DNA of 48,172 nucleotides from Pseudonocardia sp. (GTDB lineage: Bacteria; Actinomycetota; Actinomycetes; Mycobacteriales; Pseudonocardiaceae). The stretch covers positions 1-48,172 of the forward strand of contig NZ_JAJCYB010000002.1 in NCBI RefSeq assembly GCF_029263155.1, written 5' to 3'. Below, one piece after another: positions 8,364 to 17,956 of this stretch; positions within the stretch are counted from its first letter, which is position 1, and each line of letters opens with the position of its first letter. The translations under genes were made by a program, and so were the position numbers. The notes under the pieces are model-generated. The model made no database searches and was not told the origin of the DNA. It saw only the letters and a program-made list of their open reading frames with translations.

Positions 8364-9296
8364 CTACAGCGCGATGTGCACGCGGACCACCGTGCCGTGG
8401 GCGCCGTGGTGGATCCGCACCAGATCGGCCAGGGCGTGCACCAGGAACAGCCCGTGGCCCACCTCCGGTGGTGCCGGGGGCCGGCGCCCGGCGAGCTGGT
8501 CGGTGAACCGCCCGCCGTCCTGCAGCTGCACCACGACGTGCTCGGCGTCGTGCCACACGGTCAGCAGCCCCGCCCCGCCGGAGTGCACGATCGTGTTGAC
8601 GGCGAGCTCCTGGACGACGTGGCGCAGGTCGGCGATCCGGTCGGGCGCCAGGCCGGCGCGCGCGGCGTGGGAGTGGACGAACCGGCGCGCCGCCCGCGGC
8701 CCGGTCGCCCGGTCGACGATCAGCACGTCGGCGTCGCGGGGGGCCGGTGGCAGGTCGCGGTCGAACGACGCGGCGACCGCCCGGGGGTCGGTGTATCCGG
8801 CGCTGGGCCAGCGGGCCGTGCCGTGGGCGAGGACGGGATGGGTGCGGGTGGCGTCGGTGAGCACGTCGGGCGTGAGCCGGGACACGTCGTAGGGGCACAG
8901 GACGTACGCCGGCAGCTCGGCCAGGGCGACGTTGATCAGCGCCTCGTGCTCGGCGCACGCCGGGTACTCCTCCACCGACCGTCCGGCCCAGATCGGCTCG
9001 CCGACGATCCGCACCCGCCGCCCCCGGTGCTCGTGGGCGAACGCGGTCAGGACGTTGCCGATGATCCGGCCGGGGTTGCGGCCGGCCACGGCCATGTCGG
9101 CGGTGCGGACGCCCGCGACACCGTCGAGCGCGTCCCGGATGCGGGTCAGGTTCGGGTCCGGTACCGCGACGAGCACGGGCTCCTCGGCGCTCCGCCCGGC
9201 GTGGACGAACGCGAGCACAGCGGCGTCGTACTGCTCGGGCGTCTCGTAGAACAGTGCATCGTGCTCCAGCCCGGCGGGCCGGGGGGTGTTCGTCAC
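8364..9296 (-). CDS. MEDS-domain anti-sigma factor / ATP-binding regulator
   Basis: A 310-residue two-domain protein. Residues ~10-180 form a MEDS sensory domain (HDALFYETPEQYDAAVLAFV, EPVLVAVPD, VRIVGEPIWAGRS). Residues ~200-310 form a GHKL/HATPase_c_2 domain with N-box ELAVNTIVH and G-box GHGLFLVHALAD. Proteins with this pairing act as serine kinases or anti-sigma factors in actinobacterial stress and redox signalling. No sigma factor or antagonist gene is adjacent. The start is the GTG at 9296, 7 nt after AGGAG; upstream codons of the frame are Arg-rich and unlikely. Confidence 0.85.
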   Translation of the reverse strand: MTNTPRPAGLEHDALFYETPEQYDAAVLAFVHAGRSAEEPVLVAVPDPNLTRIRDALDGVAGVRTADMAVAGRNPGRIIGNVLTAFAHEHRGRRVRIVGEPIWAGRSVEEYPACAEHEALINVALAELPAYVLCPYDVSRLTPDVLTDATRTHPVLAHGTARWPSAGYTDPRAVAASFDRDLPPAPRDADVLIVDRATGPRAARRFVHSHAARAGLAPDRIADLRHVVQELAVNTIVHSGGAGLLTVWHDAEHVVVQLQDGGRFTDQLAGRRPPAPPEVGHGLFLVHALADLVRIHHGAHGTVVRVHIAL

Positions 9297-9446
9297 GGGT
9301 GCTCCTACCGGCTGCGGCTCCCACGGCCGAAACGGTGCGAGTCTAGTCCGGCACGCGCGGTCACGATGCCGTCGGACGGACCAACCGTGCAACCCGGTCG
9401 CGGGCCTGTTCCGCCCCCGTCTCAGCGCCCACCGAACGGAGCCCCC

Positions 9447-10148
9447 ATGAAGCGCGCCCTCGCTCTCGCCGTCGCGGTCGCCGCACTCGCCCTGAGCGGC
9501 TGCACGGCCGCCGCGTCACCGGGCGGCACGGCGGCACCCCCGACCGTCACCACCCGCGCCACCGGCACCGTCACGGGCACCCCGGACCTGCTCACCGTCA
9601 CCCTCGGCGTGGTGACCCGTGCCGGCAGCGCCACCGACGCGCTCGCCGCGAACGCGACCGCCGCGGACGACCTGCTCCAGGTGCTGCGCGACGGCGGGGT
9701 CGCCGACGCCGATCTGCGCACCAGCGGGCTCTCGATCGGTCCCACCTATGGCGACACCGGGCGGATCACCGGCTACGAGGTGAGCAACGAGGTGACGGCC
9801 ACCCTGCGCGACCTCGCCGCCGCGGGCGGGTTGATCGACGCCGCCGGACGGGCCGTCGGCGACGCGGTGCGGGTGCAGCGCCTGGAGTTCTCCGTCGACG
9901 ACGACAGCGCCGCCCGCGCCGATGCCCGCGCGGATGCGGTGGGGCGCGCGCGGGCCCAGGCCGAGCAGCTGGCGGAGGCGGGCGGGGTCGCGCTCGGTCC
10001 GATCCTGTCGATCACCGAGATCGTCGCGGACCGTTCGCCACCCGTCCCGTTCGCCCGCGACGCCGCCGAGCAGGCGGCCACCACGCCGCTGCTGCCCGGG
10101 TCGCAGGAGATCGGGGTGACCGTCGAGGTCGTGCACGCCCTCGGCTGA
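9447..10148 (+). CDS. SIMPL-domain (DUF541) lipoprotein
   Basis: A 233-residue exported protein. The signal peptide MKRALALAVAVAALALSGC ends in a lipobox with Cys19. The rest is a SIMPL/DUF541 domain (ATGTVTGTPDLLTVTLGV near its start, DLRTSGLSIGPTYGD, YEVSNEVTATLRDL, then an Ala/Arg-rich helix AVGRARAQAEQLAEA). Family members are periplasmic or cell-surface proteins of unclear function. A GGAG lies seven bases before the ATG. It is transcribed divergently from the anti-sigma-type gene. Confidence 0.88.
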   Translation: MKRALALAVAVAALALSGCTAAASPGGTAAPPTVTTRATGTVTGTPDLLTVTLGVVTRAGSATDALAANATAADDLLQVLRDGGVADADLRTSGLSIGPTYGDTGRITGYEVSNEVTATLRDLAAAGGLIDAAGRAVGDAVRVQRLEFSVDDDSAARADARADAVGRARAQAEQLAEAGGVALGPILSITEIVADRSPPVPFARDAAEQAATTPLLPGSQEIGVTVEVVHALG

Positions 10149-10257
10149 TCCGGCCCGGCCCAGCCCGGCACCGCGGCGCGGAGTGTCCGATCTGCCGGTA
10201 CCGTGACCGGTGGACTCGCCCGAGACCACGGCGCCCTGCGACGCGAGAGGTCCGGCG

Positions 10258-11280
10258 ATGACTCCGGTCGGCTCAGCCACTTCCCGGGGCAGCGACTTCG
10301 CTGCCCTGTCCCGCACCGTCCAGGAGGCCGGCCTGCTCCGCCGCCGCCACGACCACTACGCGTGGCGCATCGGGCTCACAGTCGCTGCGTTCGCGGCCGG
10401 ATGGGCGGTGTTCGCGCTGGTCGGGGACTCGTGGTGGCAGCTGCTCACCGCCGCGTTCCTCGCCGCCGCCAGCACCCAGCTCGCCTACACCGGCCACGAC
10501 GCCGGGCACAAGCAGATCTTCCGCACCCGGCGTGGGAACGACGTGGTCGGCTACGTCCACGCCGCGCTGACCGGGCTGAGCTACGGCTGGTGGGTCGGCA
10601 AGCACAACCGCCACCACGCCAACCCCAACCACGAGTCCGACGATCCCGACCTCGACATCCCGATCCTCGCCTTCTTCTCCGGCCAGGCCGCAGGCAGGCG
10701 CGGCGTCACCCGCTGGACCACCAAGTACCAGGCGTTCCTGTTCTTCCCGGTGCTGCTGCTGGAGGGGTTGAGCCTGCACTGGTCGGCGCTCGATGCGGTC
10801 GTCCGTGGCGGGGTGCGCAACCGTGGGGTGGAGGCCGTCGTGCTGGTCGGGCACACCGTGGCCTACGTCGGCGCGGTGCTGCTGGTGCTCTCGCCCGGAA
10901 AGGCACTGGTGTTCGTCGCGGTCCACCAGGGTCTGTGGGGCCTGTGGATGGGGTGCGCGTTCGCGCCCAACCACAAGGGCATGCCCACCTGGGCCGACGG
11001 CGCCGATCTCGACTTCCTGCGCAAGCAGGTCCTCACCTCCCGCGACGTCCGCGGCGGCGCGCTCGTCGACCTGGCGCTCGGCGGGCTCAACTACCAGGTC
11101 GTGCACCACCTGTTCCCGAACATGCCCCGACCGCACCTGCGGCTGGCCCAGCCGATCGTCGAGCGGTTCTGCGCCGATCGCGGCATTCCGTACGTGCGGT
11201 GCGGGCTGCTCGACTCCTACGGTCAGGTGCTGCGGCACCTGCACGCCGTCGGTGCTCCGCTGCGCGCCGCACGCGCCTGA
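10258..11280 (+). CDS. Membrane fatty-acid desaturase
   Basis: A 340-residue integral membrane di-iron desaturase with the three histidine boxes GHDAGH, HNRHH and QVVHHLFP plus hydrophobic segments near AWRIGLTVAAFAAG, LLTAAFLAAA, FLFFPVLLLEG and GAVLLVLSPG. It introduces double bonds into acyl chains with O2 and electrons from a ferredoxin or reductase. No reductase is encoded next to it. I chose the ATG at 10258 with AGAGG upstream; a GTG at 10210 is in frame but has no ribosome site. The chain specificity cannot be read from the sequence. Confidence 0.9.
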   Translation: MTPVGSATSRGSDFAALSRTVQEAGLLRRRHDHYAWRIGLTVAAFAAGWAVFALVGDSWWQLLTAAFLAAASTQLAYTGHDAGHKQIFRTRRGNDVVGYVHAALTGLSYGWWVGKHNRHHANPNHESDDPDLDIPILAFFSGQAAGRRGVTRWTTKYQAFLFFPVLLLEGLSLHWSALDAVVRGGVRNRGVEAVVLVGHTVAYVGAVLLVLSPGKALVFVAVHQGLWGLWMGCAFAPNHKGMPTWADGADLDFLRKQVLTSRDVRGGALVDLALGGLNYQVVHHLFPNMPRPHLRLAQPIVERFCADRGIPYVRCGLLDSYGQVLRHLHAVGAPLRAARA

Positions 11281-11293
11281 GCCGGGTACTACG

Positions 11294-11782
11294 CTATTCG
11301 GCCTCGTGGCCGAATCGCACGGCGAGTTCCTCGATCCTCCGGAACTGCAGCATCGGGAAGGGCCATCCCCAGTGCGGCATGTGGCCCGAGTCATCTGCGT
11401 ACTCGCGCCTTATCCGATCCAGTTCGCCGGCCAGACCCGGCCACAGCCGGCCGAACGGGACCGCCAGCGCGAACTCATCCCGACCCCGGACAGGCATCCA
11501 TCCGGCATCCGCGGTGACGTAGTCGGGGTACTTCATGCCATGGACGACCACGGCGACCGTCTCGTGTGTGGCCACCGCGAGATCGATGAAGGTTCCCGAG
11601 GCCTCGCCCGCCCAGATCGCGCTCGCACAGTTCGCACCCTCTGCGATGTCGATGAGGGCGTCCAACAGGAACTCGAACGAGTTGACGAGGGTTGTTGCCC
11701 GCGTCGTATACCGACGACCGTCCGCGTCCAACCGCAGACTGCACCAACCGTGTCGAAACTCGAAGGAGAGCACGCCGGTCAC
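11294..11782 (-). CDS. Hypothetical cytosolic protein, 162 aa
   Basis: I do not recognise the family. The protein runs from VTGVLSFEFRHGWC to RIEELAVRFGHEAE, is mixed alpha/beta in character, has no signal peptide or membrane segment, and contains VVVHGMKYPDYVTADAG in its second half. It starts 22 bp after the stop of a secreted-protein gene on the same strand, so the two probably form a pair. The region is visibly richer in A/T than its neighbours, suggesting transfer. An effector/immunity or exported-factor/partner pair is possible but unproven. The GTG at 11782 is the only sensible start; its ribosome site is weak. Confidence 0.6.
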   Translation of the reverse strand: MTGVLSFEFRHGWCSLRLDADGRRYTTRATTLVNSFEFLLDALIDIAEGANCASAIWAGEASGTFIDLAVATHETVAVVVHGMKYPDYVTADAGWMPVRGRDEFALAVPFGRLWPGLAGELDRIRREYADDSGHMPHWGWPFPMLQFRRIEELAVRFGHEAE

Positions 11783-11804
11783 CGATCCGCACCAGGGAAT
11801 GCGC

Positions 11805-12269
11805 TCACAGAGGGGAGACCTTGGCGCAGGCACGCCAGTTGTTCGACTGCACACCAGTCGTGTACATCGATTCAACATTGCCATTCTGCTCGTAGACGAG
11901 GTAGGCCTTGATGTTTCCGAGGTCGACGTTGAGCACGCGGACGAGATACGGACGGAACGGATCCTCGGATGCCGGTCCGGCCTCCACGACCATTCTGCGG
12001 AAACATGCGATGAAGTTGCCGTGGTCGTTGACACCATGGCCGTCGTCGATGTGCAGGACCCCGTACGAGATCGGCGACCCGCAACTGAGCGTGTAGGTGG
12101 TGCGTTCGAACCGCGACCGGTCGACGACGTCCCTGGGTGCCATTCCGCCGTCGAGACACCTCGCCACGCGCTCCGCCGGGGTCTCCGCCAGCGCGGCCGG
12201 ACCGTTCCCGGCAAGCAGGCTTCCCGCAACGATGACCAGAGTCAGGCCGATTCGCAGAACTCGATACAC
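11805..12269 (-). CDS. Hypothetical secreted protein with signal peptide, 154 aa
   Basis: The N-terminus VYRVLRIGLTLVIVAGSLL with AALAETP following is a Sec signal peptide with an AxA-type cleavage site. The mature ~120-residue domain has four cysteines (ARCLDG, LSCGSP, ACFRRM, RACAKV) that could form disulfides, plus YGVLHIDDGHGVNDHG. I do not recognise the family. I chose the GTG at 12269, preceded by GGGGGA, over an ATG 20 codons upstream that would disrupt the signal peptide. Base composition is lower in GC than the flanks, as in its downstream partner. Confidence 0.65.
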   Translation of the reverse strand: MYRVLRIGLTLVIVAGSLLAGNGPAALAETPAERVARCLDGGMAPRDVVDRSRFERTTYTLSCGSPISYGVLHIDDGHGVNDHGNFIACFRRMVVEAGPASEDPFRPYLVRVLNVDLGNIKAYLVYEQNGNVESMYTTGVQSNNWRACAKVSPL

Positions 12270-12322
12270 AGTATCCCCCCATACCGATGAATTGCTCGAA
12301 GAGTAGCGATCTGGTACCGGAA

Positions 12323-12356
12323 CCGGCAACCATGATCACCCGATCATGGTTGCCGG
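12323..12356. repeat. Perfect 15-bp inverted repeat between divergent genes
   Basis: The arms at 12323-12337 (CCGGCAACCATGATC) and 12342-12356 are exact reverse complements with an ACCC loop. It lies between the divergent starts at 12269 and 12401. It could be a repetitive palindromic element or a shared operator. It lacks a T-tract, so an intrinsic terminator is less likely. Confidence 0.9.
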
Positions 12357-12400
12357 ACCCTCGCGATCCGGCGCGCCCGGCCACACGGGATGATGGGGAA

Positions 12401-13636
12401 ATGACAGTCGGCGAACCCCGATCCGGTCCGCGGCACAGTCGGGCGGCGCGCCGTGAAGCCGAAATCGAAACGGAGTTCCATGGCCACGGGCACGGCCCCA
12501 CCGCCCCCGCGGACCGCCGGGTGCGCATCGCCATCGCCGCGCTGCTCGTGCCCGCTGCGATCGCGACGCTCGTCGGGCTGGTCCTGCTGTTCCCCTACGA
12601 GCGGGCGCAGCCGGCCGACGAGGTGGCGGCCGTGCGGGTGCCGGGCACCGTCACCGCCACCGCGGTCAGCGACTGCGCCCCGGGCGAGGGGGACCGCGGA
12701 TGTGTGGCGTTGACGGTGCTGCTGACCGGCGGGGAGCGGGCGGGGACCAGCATCGTGACGCTCGTCTCGGTGGTCCGCGGGGTCGCCCCGTTCACCACCG
12801 GCGACGACGTGCGACTGGTGGTCACCGGTGATCCTGCGGATCCCGAGTCCTACCAGATCGACGACTTCCAGCGCGACGTGCCGCTGGGGTTGCTGGCGCT
12901 GCTGTTCGCCGCCGCGGTGGTGGCGCTGGGCCGCTGGCGCGGGGTGGCCTCGCTCGGCGCCCTCGTGCTGAGCGGCATCGTGCTGGTCGGGTTCGTGCTG
13001 CCGGCGATCCTGGCCGGCAAGGACCCGCTGGCGGTGGCCGTGGTCGGCTGCTCGGTGATCATGTTCGGGGCGCTGTACCTGACCCACGGCCCGTCCGCGC
13101 GTACCTCGGTGGCGGTGCTCGGCACGCTCGGGAGCCTCGTCCTGATCGGGCTGCTCGGTGCCGGGTTCGCCGCGGCCAGTGCCCTGACCGGTGCCGACGA
13201 GGACACCGCCGCACTGGCCAACGTGCTGGGCAGCGGCCTGGACGGGCGCGGGATCGTGCTGGCCGGGCTGATGATCGGGGCGCTCGGCGCGCTCGACGAC
13301 GTCACCGTCACCCAGGCCAGCGCCGTGTGGGAGCTGCGCCGCGCCGACCCGGGCCTGCGGCCGACCGCGCTGTTCACCTCGGCGATGCGGATCGGGCGCG
13401 ACCACGTGGGCGCAGCCGTCAACACGCTCGTGCTGGCCTACGCCGGTGCGGCGCTGCCGCTGCTGCTGCTGTTCAGCGTGGCCGAGCGCGGGCTCGTCGA
13501 CACCCTCACCTCGCAGGTGATCGCCACCGAGGTGGTGCGCACGCTGGTGGGCAGCATCGGGCTGGTCGCCGCGGTGCCGCTGACCACGCTGCTGGCGGTG
13601 GCGGTCGTCACCCGTGGCGGGGTCGGCCGTGGGTGA
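12401..13636 (+). CDS. YibE/F-family membrane protein
   Basis: A 411-residue protein. A His/Gly-containing cytosolic N-terminus (EFHGHGHG) precedes a first membrane segment (AALLVPAAIATLVGLVLLF). An extracellular loop with two Cys (SDCAPGEGDRGC) follows, then about seven further hydrophobic segments from LGLLALLFAAAVVAL onward. The motif GALGALDDVTVTQASAVWEL is characteristic of YibE/F proteins. Their function is unsettled, with transport suggested. The ATG at 12401 follows GGGGAA. The stop overlaps the next gene by 8 bp, implying coupling. Confidence 0.88.
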   Translation: MTVGEPRSGPRHSRAARREAEIETEFHGHGHGPTAPADRRVRIAIAALLVPAAIATLVGLVLLFPYERAQPADEVAAVRVPGTVTATAVSDCAPGEGDRGCVALTVLLTGGERAGTSIVTLVSVVRGVAPFTTGDDVRLVVTGDPADPESYQIDDFQRDVPLGLLALLFAAAVVALGRWRGVASLGALVLSGIVLVGFVLPAILAGKDPLAVAVVGCSVIMFGALYLTHGPSARTSVAVLGTLGSLVLIGLLGAGFAAASALTGADEDTAALANVLGSGLDGRGIVLAGLMIGALGALDDVTVTQASAVWELRRADPGLRPTALFTSAMRIGRDHVGAAVNTLVLAYAGAALPLLLLFSVAERGLVDTLTSQVIATEVVRTLVGSIGLVAAVPLTTLLAVAVVTRGGVGRG

Positions 13637-14273
13637 CGCCCGCGCCGCGGTCGTGGCGCTGTGCCGGGGGCTGGTCGAGCGGGGCCTGGTGGTGGGCACG
13701 GCGGGCAATGTGTCGGTGCGCGACGGCGAGCTGATCGCCGTGTCCCCCAGCGGCGTCGACTACGGCTCGCTGACCGCGGCGATGGTCGGCCTGCACGCGC
13801 TCGACGGATCACCGGTCGACGCCCCGCTGGCCCCGACCTCCGAGCTGGCGCTGCACTGTCTCGTCCACACCCGCCCCGGGGCCGCCGACGGCGAGGTGGT
13901 GCTGCACACCCACGCCGCGGCCTCGACGGCGCTGTCCACGGTGGTCGACGAGGTGCCGCTGACCCACTACTACGCGGCGTTCTTCGGCGGCGCGATCCGC
14001 GTGGCGCCCTACGCGACGTTCGGCACCGCCGCGCTGGCCGAGCACGTGCGCGCGGCGCTGGTCGGGCGCACCGCGGCGCTGATGGCCAACCACGGGGCCG
14101 TGCTCGTGGCGCCCGGCGTCGCGGGCGCGCTGGACCGGGCGGGCTACCTGGAGTACGTGTGCGACGTGGCGCTGCGGGGGCTGGCCACCGGACTCCCGCT
14201 GCGCACGCTCGACGGCGCGGAGATCGACCGCGTCCGCGACGCCCTGGCGGGCTACGGCCAGGGCGATCGGTGA
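13629..14273 (+). CDS. Class II aldolase/adducin-family protein
   Basis: About 214 residues of the zinc-dependent class II aldolase fold: GTAGNVSVR (phosphate-binding type loop), SPSGVDYGSL, catalytic-type Glu in TSELALH, zinc ligands in LHTHAAAS, and NHGAVLVAPG with a later His/Tyr region. Relatives include L-fuculose-phosphate aldolase and ribulose-phosphate 4-epimerase. The substrate cannot be decided here. The GTG at 13629 overlaps the YibE/F stop; a GTG at 13614 is the alternative. Confidence 0.85.
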   Translation: MGDARAAVVALCRGLVERGLVVGTAGNVSVRDGELIAVSPSGVDYGSLTAAMVGLHALDGSPVDAPLAPTSELALHCLVHTRPGAADGEVVLHTHAAASTALSTVVDEVPLTHYYAAFFGGAIRVAPYATFGTAALAEHVRAALVGRTAALMANHGAVLVAPGVAGALDRAGYLEYVCDVALRGLATGLPLRTLDGAEIDRVRDALAGYGQGDR

Positions 14274-14283
14274 CCCCGCGTCC

Positions 14284-14355
14284 CCGACCCGCGCACGCTC
14301 CGGCCATCCGCGCACGTCGGGACGTGCGCGGGTGACCGGGATGTGCGCGGGTCGG
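14284..14355. repeat. Nested inverted repeat after the aldolase gene
   Basis: Outer arms CCGACCCGCGCAC (14284-14296) and its exact complement (14343-14355) enclose a second perfect 10-bp hairpin, CCGCGCACGT (14308-14317) with loop CGGG and its complement at 14322-14331. It fills the gap before the molybdopterin oxidoreductase. It could act as a terminator or be a repeat element. Confidence 0.88.
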
Positions 14356-14419
14356 AGCATCACCGATCCGTAAGGCGTCGCCGCCGTCACGGGCCCCGCG
14401 GAGGGGGACACTGGCGGAC

Positions 14420-15965
14420 GTGAGCACGACCGAGGTCCGTCCCCCCGTCACCCCGATCCCGCCGCGCCCGGCCGCACTGATGGGGGTCGTGGCGGTCGCC
14501 GCCGCGCTGGGGGCGGGCCACCTGGTCGCGGGCGTCGTGTCGCCCGCGTCGTCGCCGTTCCTGGCGGTGGGCAACTCCGCGATCGCGCTCGCCCCGCAGT
14601 GGCTGGTCGACTTCGCGAAGAACGCGTTCGGCACGGCCGACAAGCCCGTCCTGCTCGCCGGGATGGGGGTCGTGCTGCTCCTCGCGGCGGCGGCGGCCGG
14701 TCTGGCGTCGCGGGAGCGGCCCCGTCCCGGGGTCCTCGCCGTCACGGCGCTGGGCCTGCTGGGCTTCGCCGCCGTCCTGTTCTCCCCGGCGTTCACGCCG
14801 GTCGACCTGCTCGCCCCGGCGGCGTCGGCGGGCGCGGGGGTGCTGGTGCTGCGCCGCCTGCACGCGCTCGCGTTGCCCGCCCCGCGCACGGGCGGCGGCG
14901 GCGTCGCGCGCCGGAAGGTGCTGCTGGGCACCTCGGCGGCGATCGGGTTCGGCGCACTGGCCGCCGCCGGGCTGGGCCAGGTGCTGGGGTCGCGGCGCAG
15001 CGGCTCGCGCGACGAGGTCACCGCGATGCTGCGCCGGACCGGGCTGTCCCGGCGGGCCCCGGCGATCCCGGCGGGCGCGGCCTTCCCGGAGACCGGCACG
15101 CCATTCGTCACCTCCAACGCCGACTTCTACCGGATCGACACCGCGCTGCGGATCCCCACCCAGACCGCGGCCGACTGGTCGCTGCGGGTGCACGGGATGG
15201 TCGACCGCGAGCTGAGGCTCACCTTCGACGACCTGCTCGCCCGCCCGCTGGTGGAGCGCACGATCACGATGCTGTGCGTGTCCAACGAGGTCGGCGGGGA
15301 CCTGATCTCCACGGCGAACTTCGTCGGGGTCGACCTGCGCGAGATCCTGCTGGAGGCCGGTGTCGCTCCGGGCGCCGACCAGGTGCTGTCCACCTCCAGC
15401 GACCGGCTGTGGACCGCGGGCACGCCGGTCGACGTGCTGCTGGAGCCCGATCGCGGCGCGCTGCTCGCGATCGGTATGAACGGCGAGGCGCTGCCGCCCG
15501 AACACGGCTTCCCGGTGCGGATGGTGGTGCCGGGGCTGTACGGGTACGTGTCGGCGACGAAGTGGGTCACCGACCTGGAGGTCACCACGTTCGACGCGAA
15601 GCAGGCCTACTGGTTGCAGCGCGGTTGGGGCGAGCGCGGCCCGATCAAGACGCAGTCGCGCATCGACTTCCCCCGGCCCTTCGCCGCCACCCCGGCCGGG
15701 CAGGTCACGGTCGCGGGCCTCGCCTGGTCGCAGCCGGTCGGCATCAGCCGCGTGGAGATCCGCCTCGACCAGGGGCCGTGGACGGAGGCCGAGCTCGCAG
15801 GAGAGGTCAGCGGCGACACCTGGCGGATGTGGCGCACGACCGTCGACGTCGCCGCCGGCTCGCACGTCGTGCAGGTGCGGGCCACCGACGCGAACGGCGT
15901 CACGCAGACCGACGAGATCGCGCCGGTCGTGCCGGACGGCGCGACCGGGCAGCACTCGGTCGTGT

Positions 15966-15979
<14 letters not shown>
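14420..15979 (+). CDS. Membrane-anchored molybdopterin-dependent oxidoreductase (sulfite-oxidase fold)
   Basis: A 519-residue protein. Roughly the first 190 residues hold four to five hydrophobic segments (LMGVVAVAAALGAGHLVAGV, VLLAGMGVVLLLAAAAAGL, LAVTALGLLGFAAVLF and others). A sulfite-oxidase-type molybdopterin domain follows (GTPFVTSNADFYRIDT, WSLRVHGMVDRE, TMLCVSNEVGG with the Mo-ligand Cys, GFPVRMVVPGLYGY), then a C-terminal dimerisation domain (GQVTVAGLAWS onward). The catalytic domain is probably extracytoplasmic. Physiological substrate and electron partner are unknown. Its 3' end overlaps the convergent ATPase gene by 14 bp. Confidence 0.88.
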
Positions 15980-16735
<756 letters not shown>

Positions 16736-16739
<4 letters not shown>

Positions 16740-17947
16740 CGCGCCGGCACCTGCCTCGGGTCGGCGAGCCCGCGGGCCCCGGGCACCAGCAGCGCGAGCG
16801 CCCCCGCGGCCAGGGTCGCCACCCCGCAGGCGACGAGCACCGGCGTCGTCCCGAACCCGGTGAGCAACACCGGCAGCACGACCAGCCCGAGCGGGGTGAC
16901 GCCGTAGGAGACCATGAAGTCGAAGGCGAACACGCGCCCGAGCCGCTCCGGCGCGACCTCCCGCTGGATCGCGGAGAACCACAGGATGTTGAACGTCTCG
17001 ATGCCCGCCCCGCCGAGCACGTAGGCGGCCACGACGAGCACCGGCGCGTCCGGCACGGCCAGCGACAGCGGCACCAGCCCGAACACGCCCAGGCCGGCGA
17101 ACGCGACGACCCCGGCCGGGCGCGGGGTGAACCGGCCCAGGACCAGCGCGGCGACGACCGCACCCGCCGAGTAGGCGCCCAGCGCGATCGCCAGGAAGGC
17201 GTCGGTCCCGAACAGTTCCCGGCTGACCAGGGGCAGCGTCAGCTGCTGCACGGCGAACCCGATCGACAGCCACACCATCAGGGCCCCGAGCCCCGCCACG
17301 AACCAGCGGTGCCGGCCCACCTCGCGCAGCACCTCGCCGTAGTCGGCGAACGGGCGCCGCCGGGCCGCGTCCGACGGGCGGGGGGCGCCGCGCGGCAGGA
17401 GCAGCGCCACCGCAGCCGACGCCAGCCACAGCGCACCGGTCGCCGCGAGGGTCGCCGCCCCGCCGACCACGGCGTACGACACCGCCGCCAGCCCGGGACC
17501 GCCGACGAGCAGCAGCCGGCTGCTCAGCGTCGACACCGCGTTGGCGGGCTGGCGCTGGGCCTCGGGGACGACCTCCCCGATCAGTGCCTGGTAGGCGCCG
17601 CGGAAGATCCCCTCCCCCACCCCGGTGAGCAGCACGCACGCGCAGAGCAGGGGCACCGACACCGCGAACGCCCCGACCGAGGCGAGGATCGCCGCCCCGC
17701 GCACGGCGCTGGCGACCGTCAGCACGGTGCGGCGCGGGTAGCCGTCGGTGACGATCCCCCCGAGCACCGCGCCGAGGACGATCCCGAGCGTGCGGGCCCC
17801 GAGCACCAGGCCGAGCACCGCGAGCCCGCCCCGGGAGTCGAGGACGTGGAGGGTCAGGGCCACCGGCATGACGGACGTGGCCGCGCTGGTGAGCGTCCAG
17901 CTCACCCAGGCCAGCCGGAACCGCCGGTTCCGCAGGACGCTCAGCAT
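16736..17947 (-). CDS. MFS transporter, EntS-like siderophore/metallophore exporter
   Basis: A 403-residue polytopic protein with about 12 hydrophobic segments (for example VMPVALTLHVLDSRGG start region, GLVLGARTLGIVLGAVLGG, LLCACVLLTGVGEGIF) and the MFS-type loop VTDGYPRRTVLT. EntS-like MFS proteins export enterobactin-type molecules. Lying inside an uptake operon that also encodes two likely biosynthetic enzymes, export of a small chelator is the natural reading (inference). It starts 9 nt after the permease stop and is coupled to the ATPase downstream. Confidence 0.85.
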
Positions 17948-17956
17948 GGATTCCTC

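Noticed and set aside
12323..12356. Rho-independent terminator
   Set aside because: The hairpin is strong but has no U-tract on either strand and lies between divergent starts, where no transcript would need to end.
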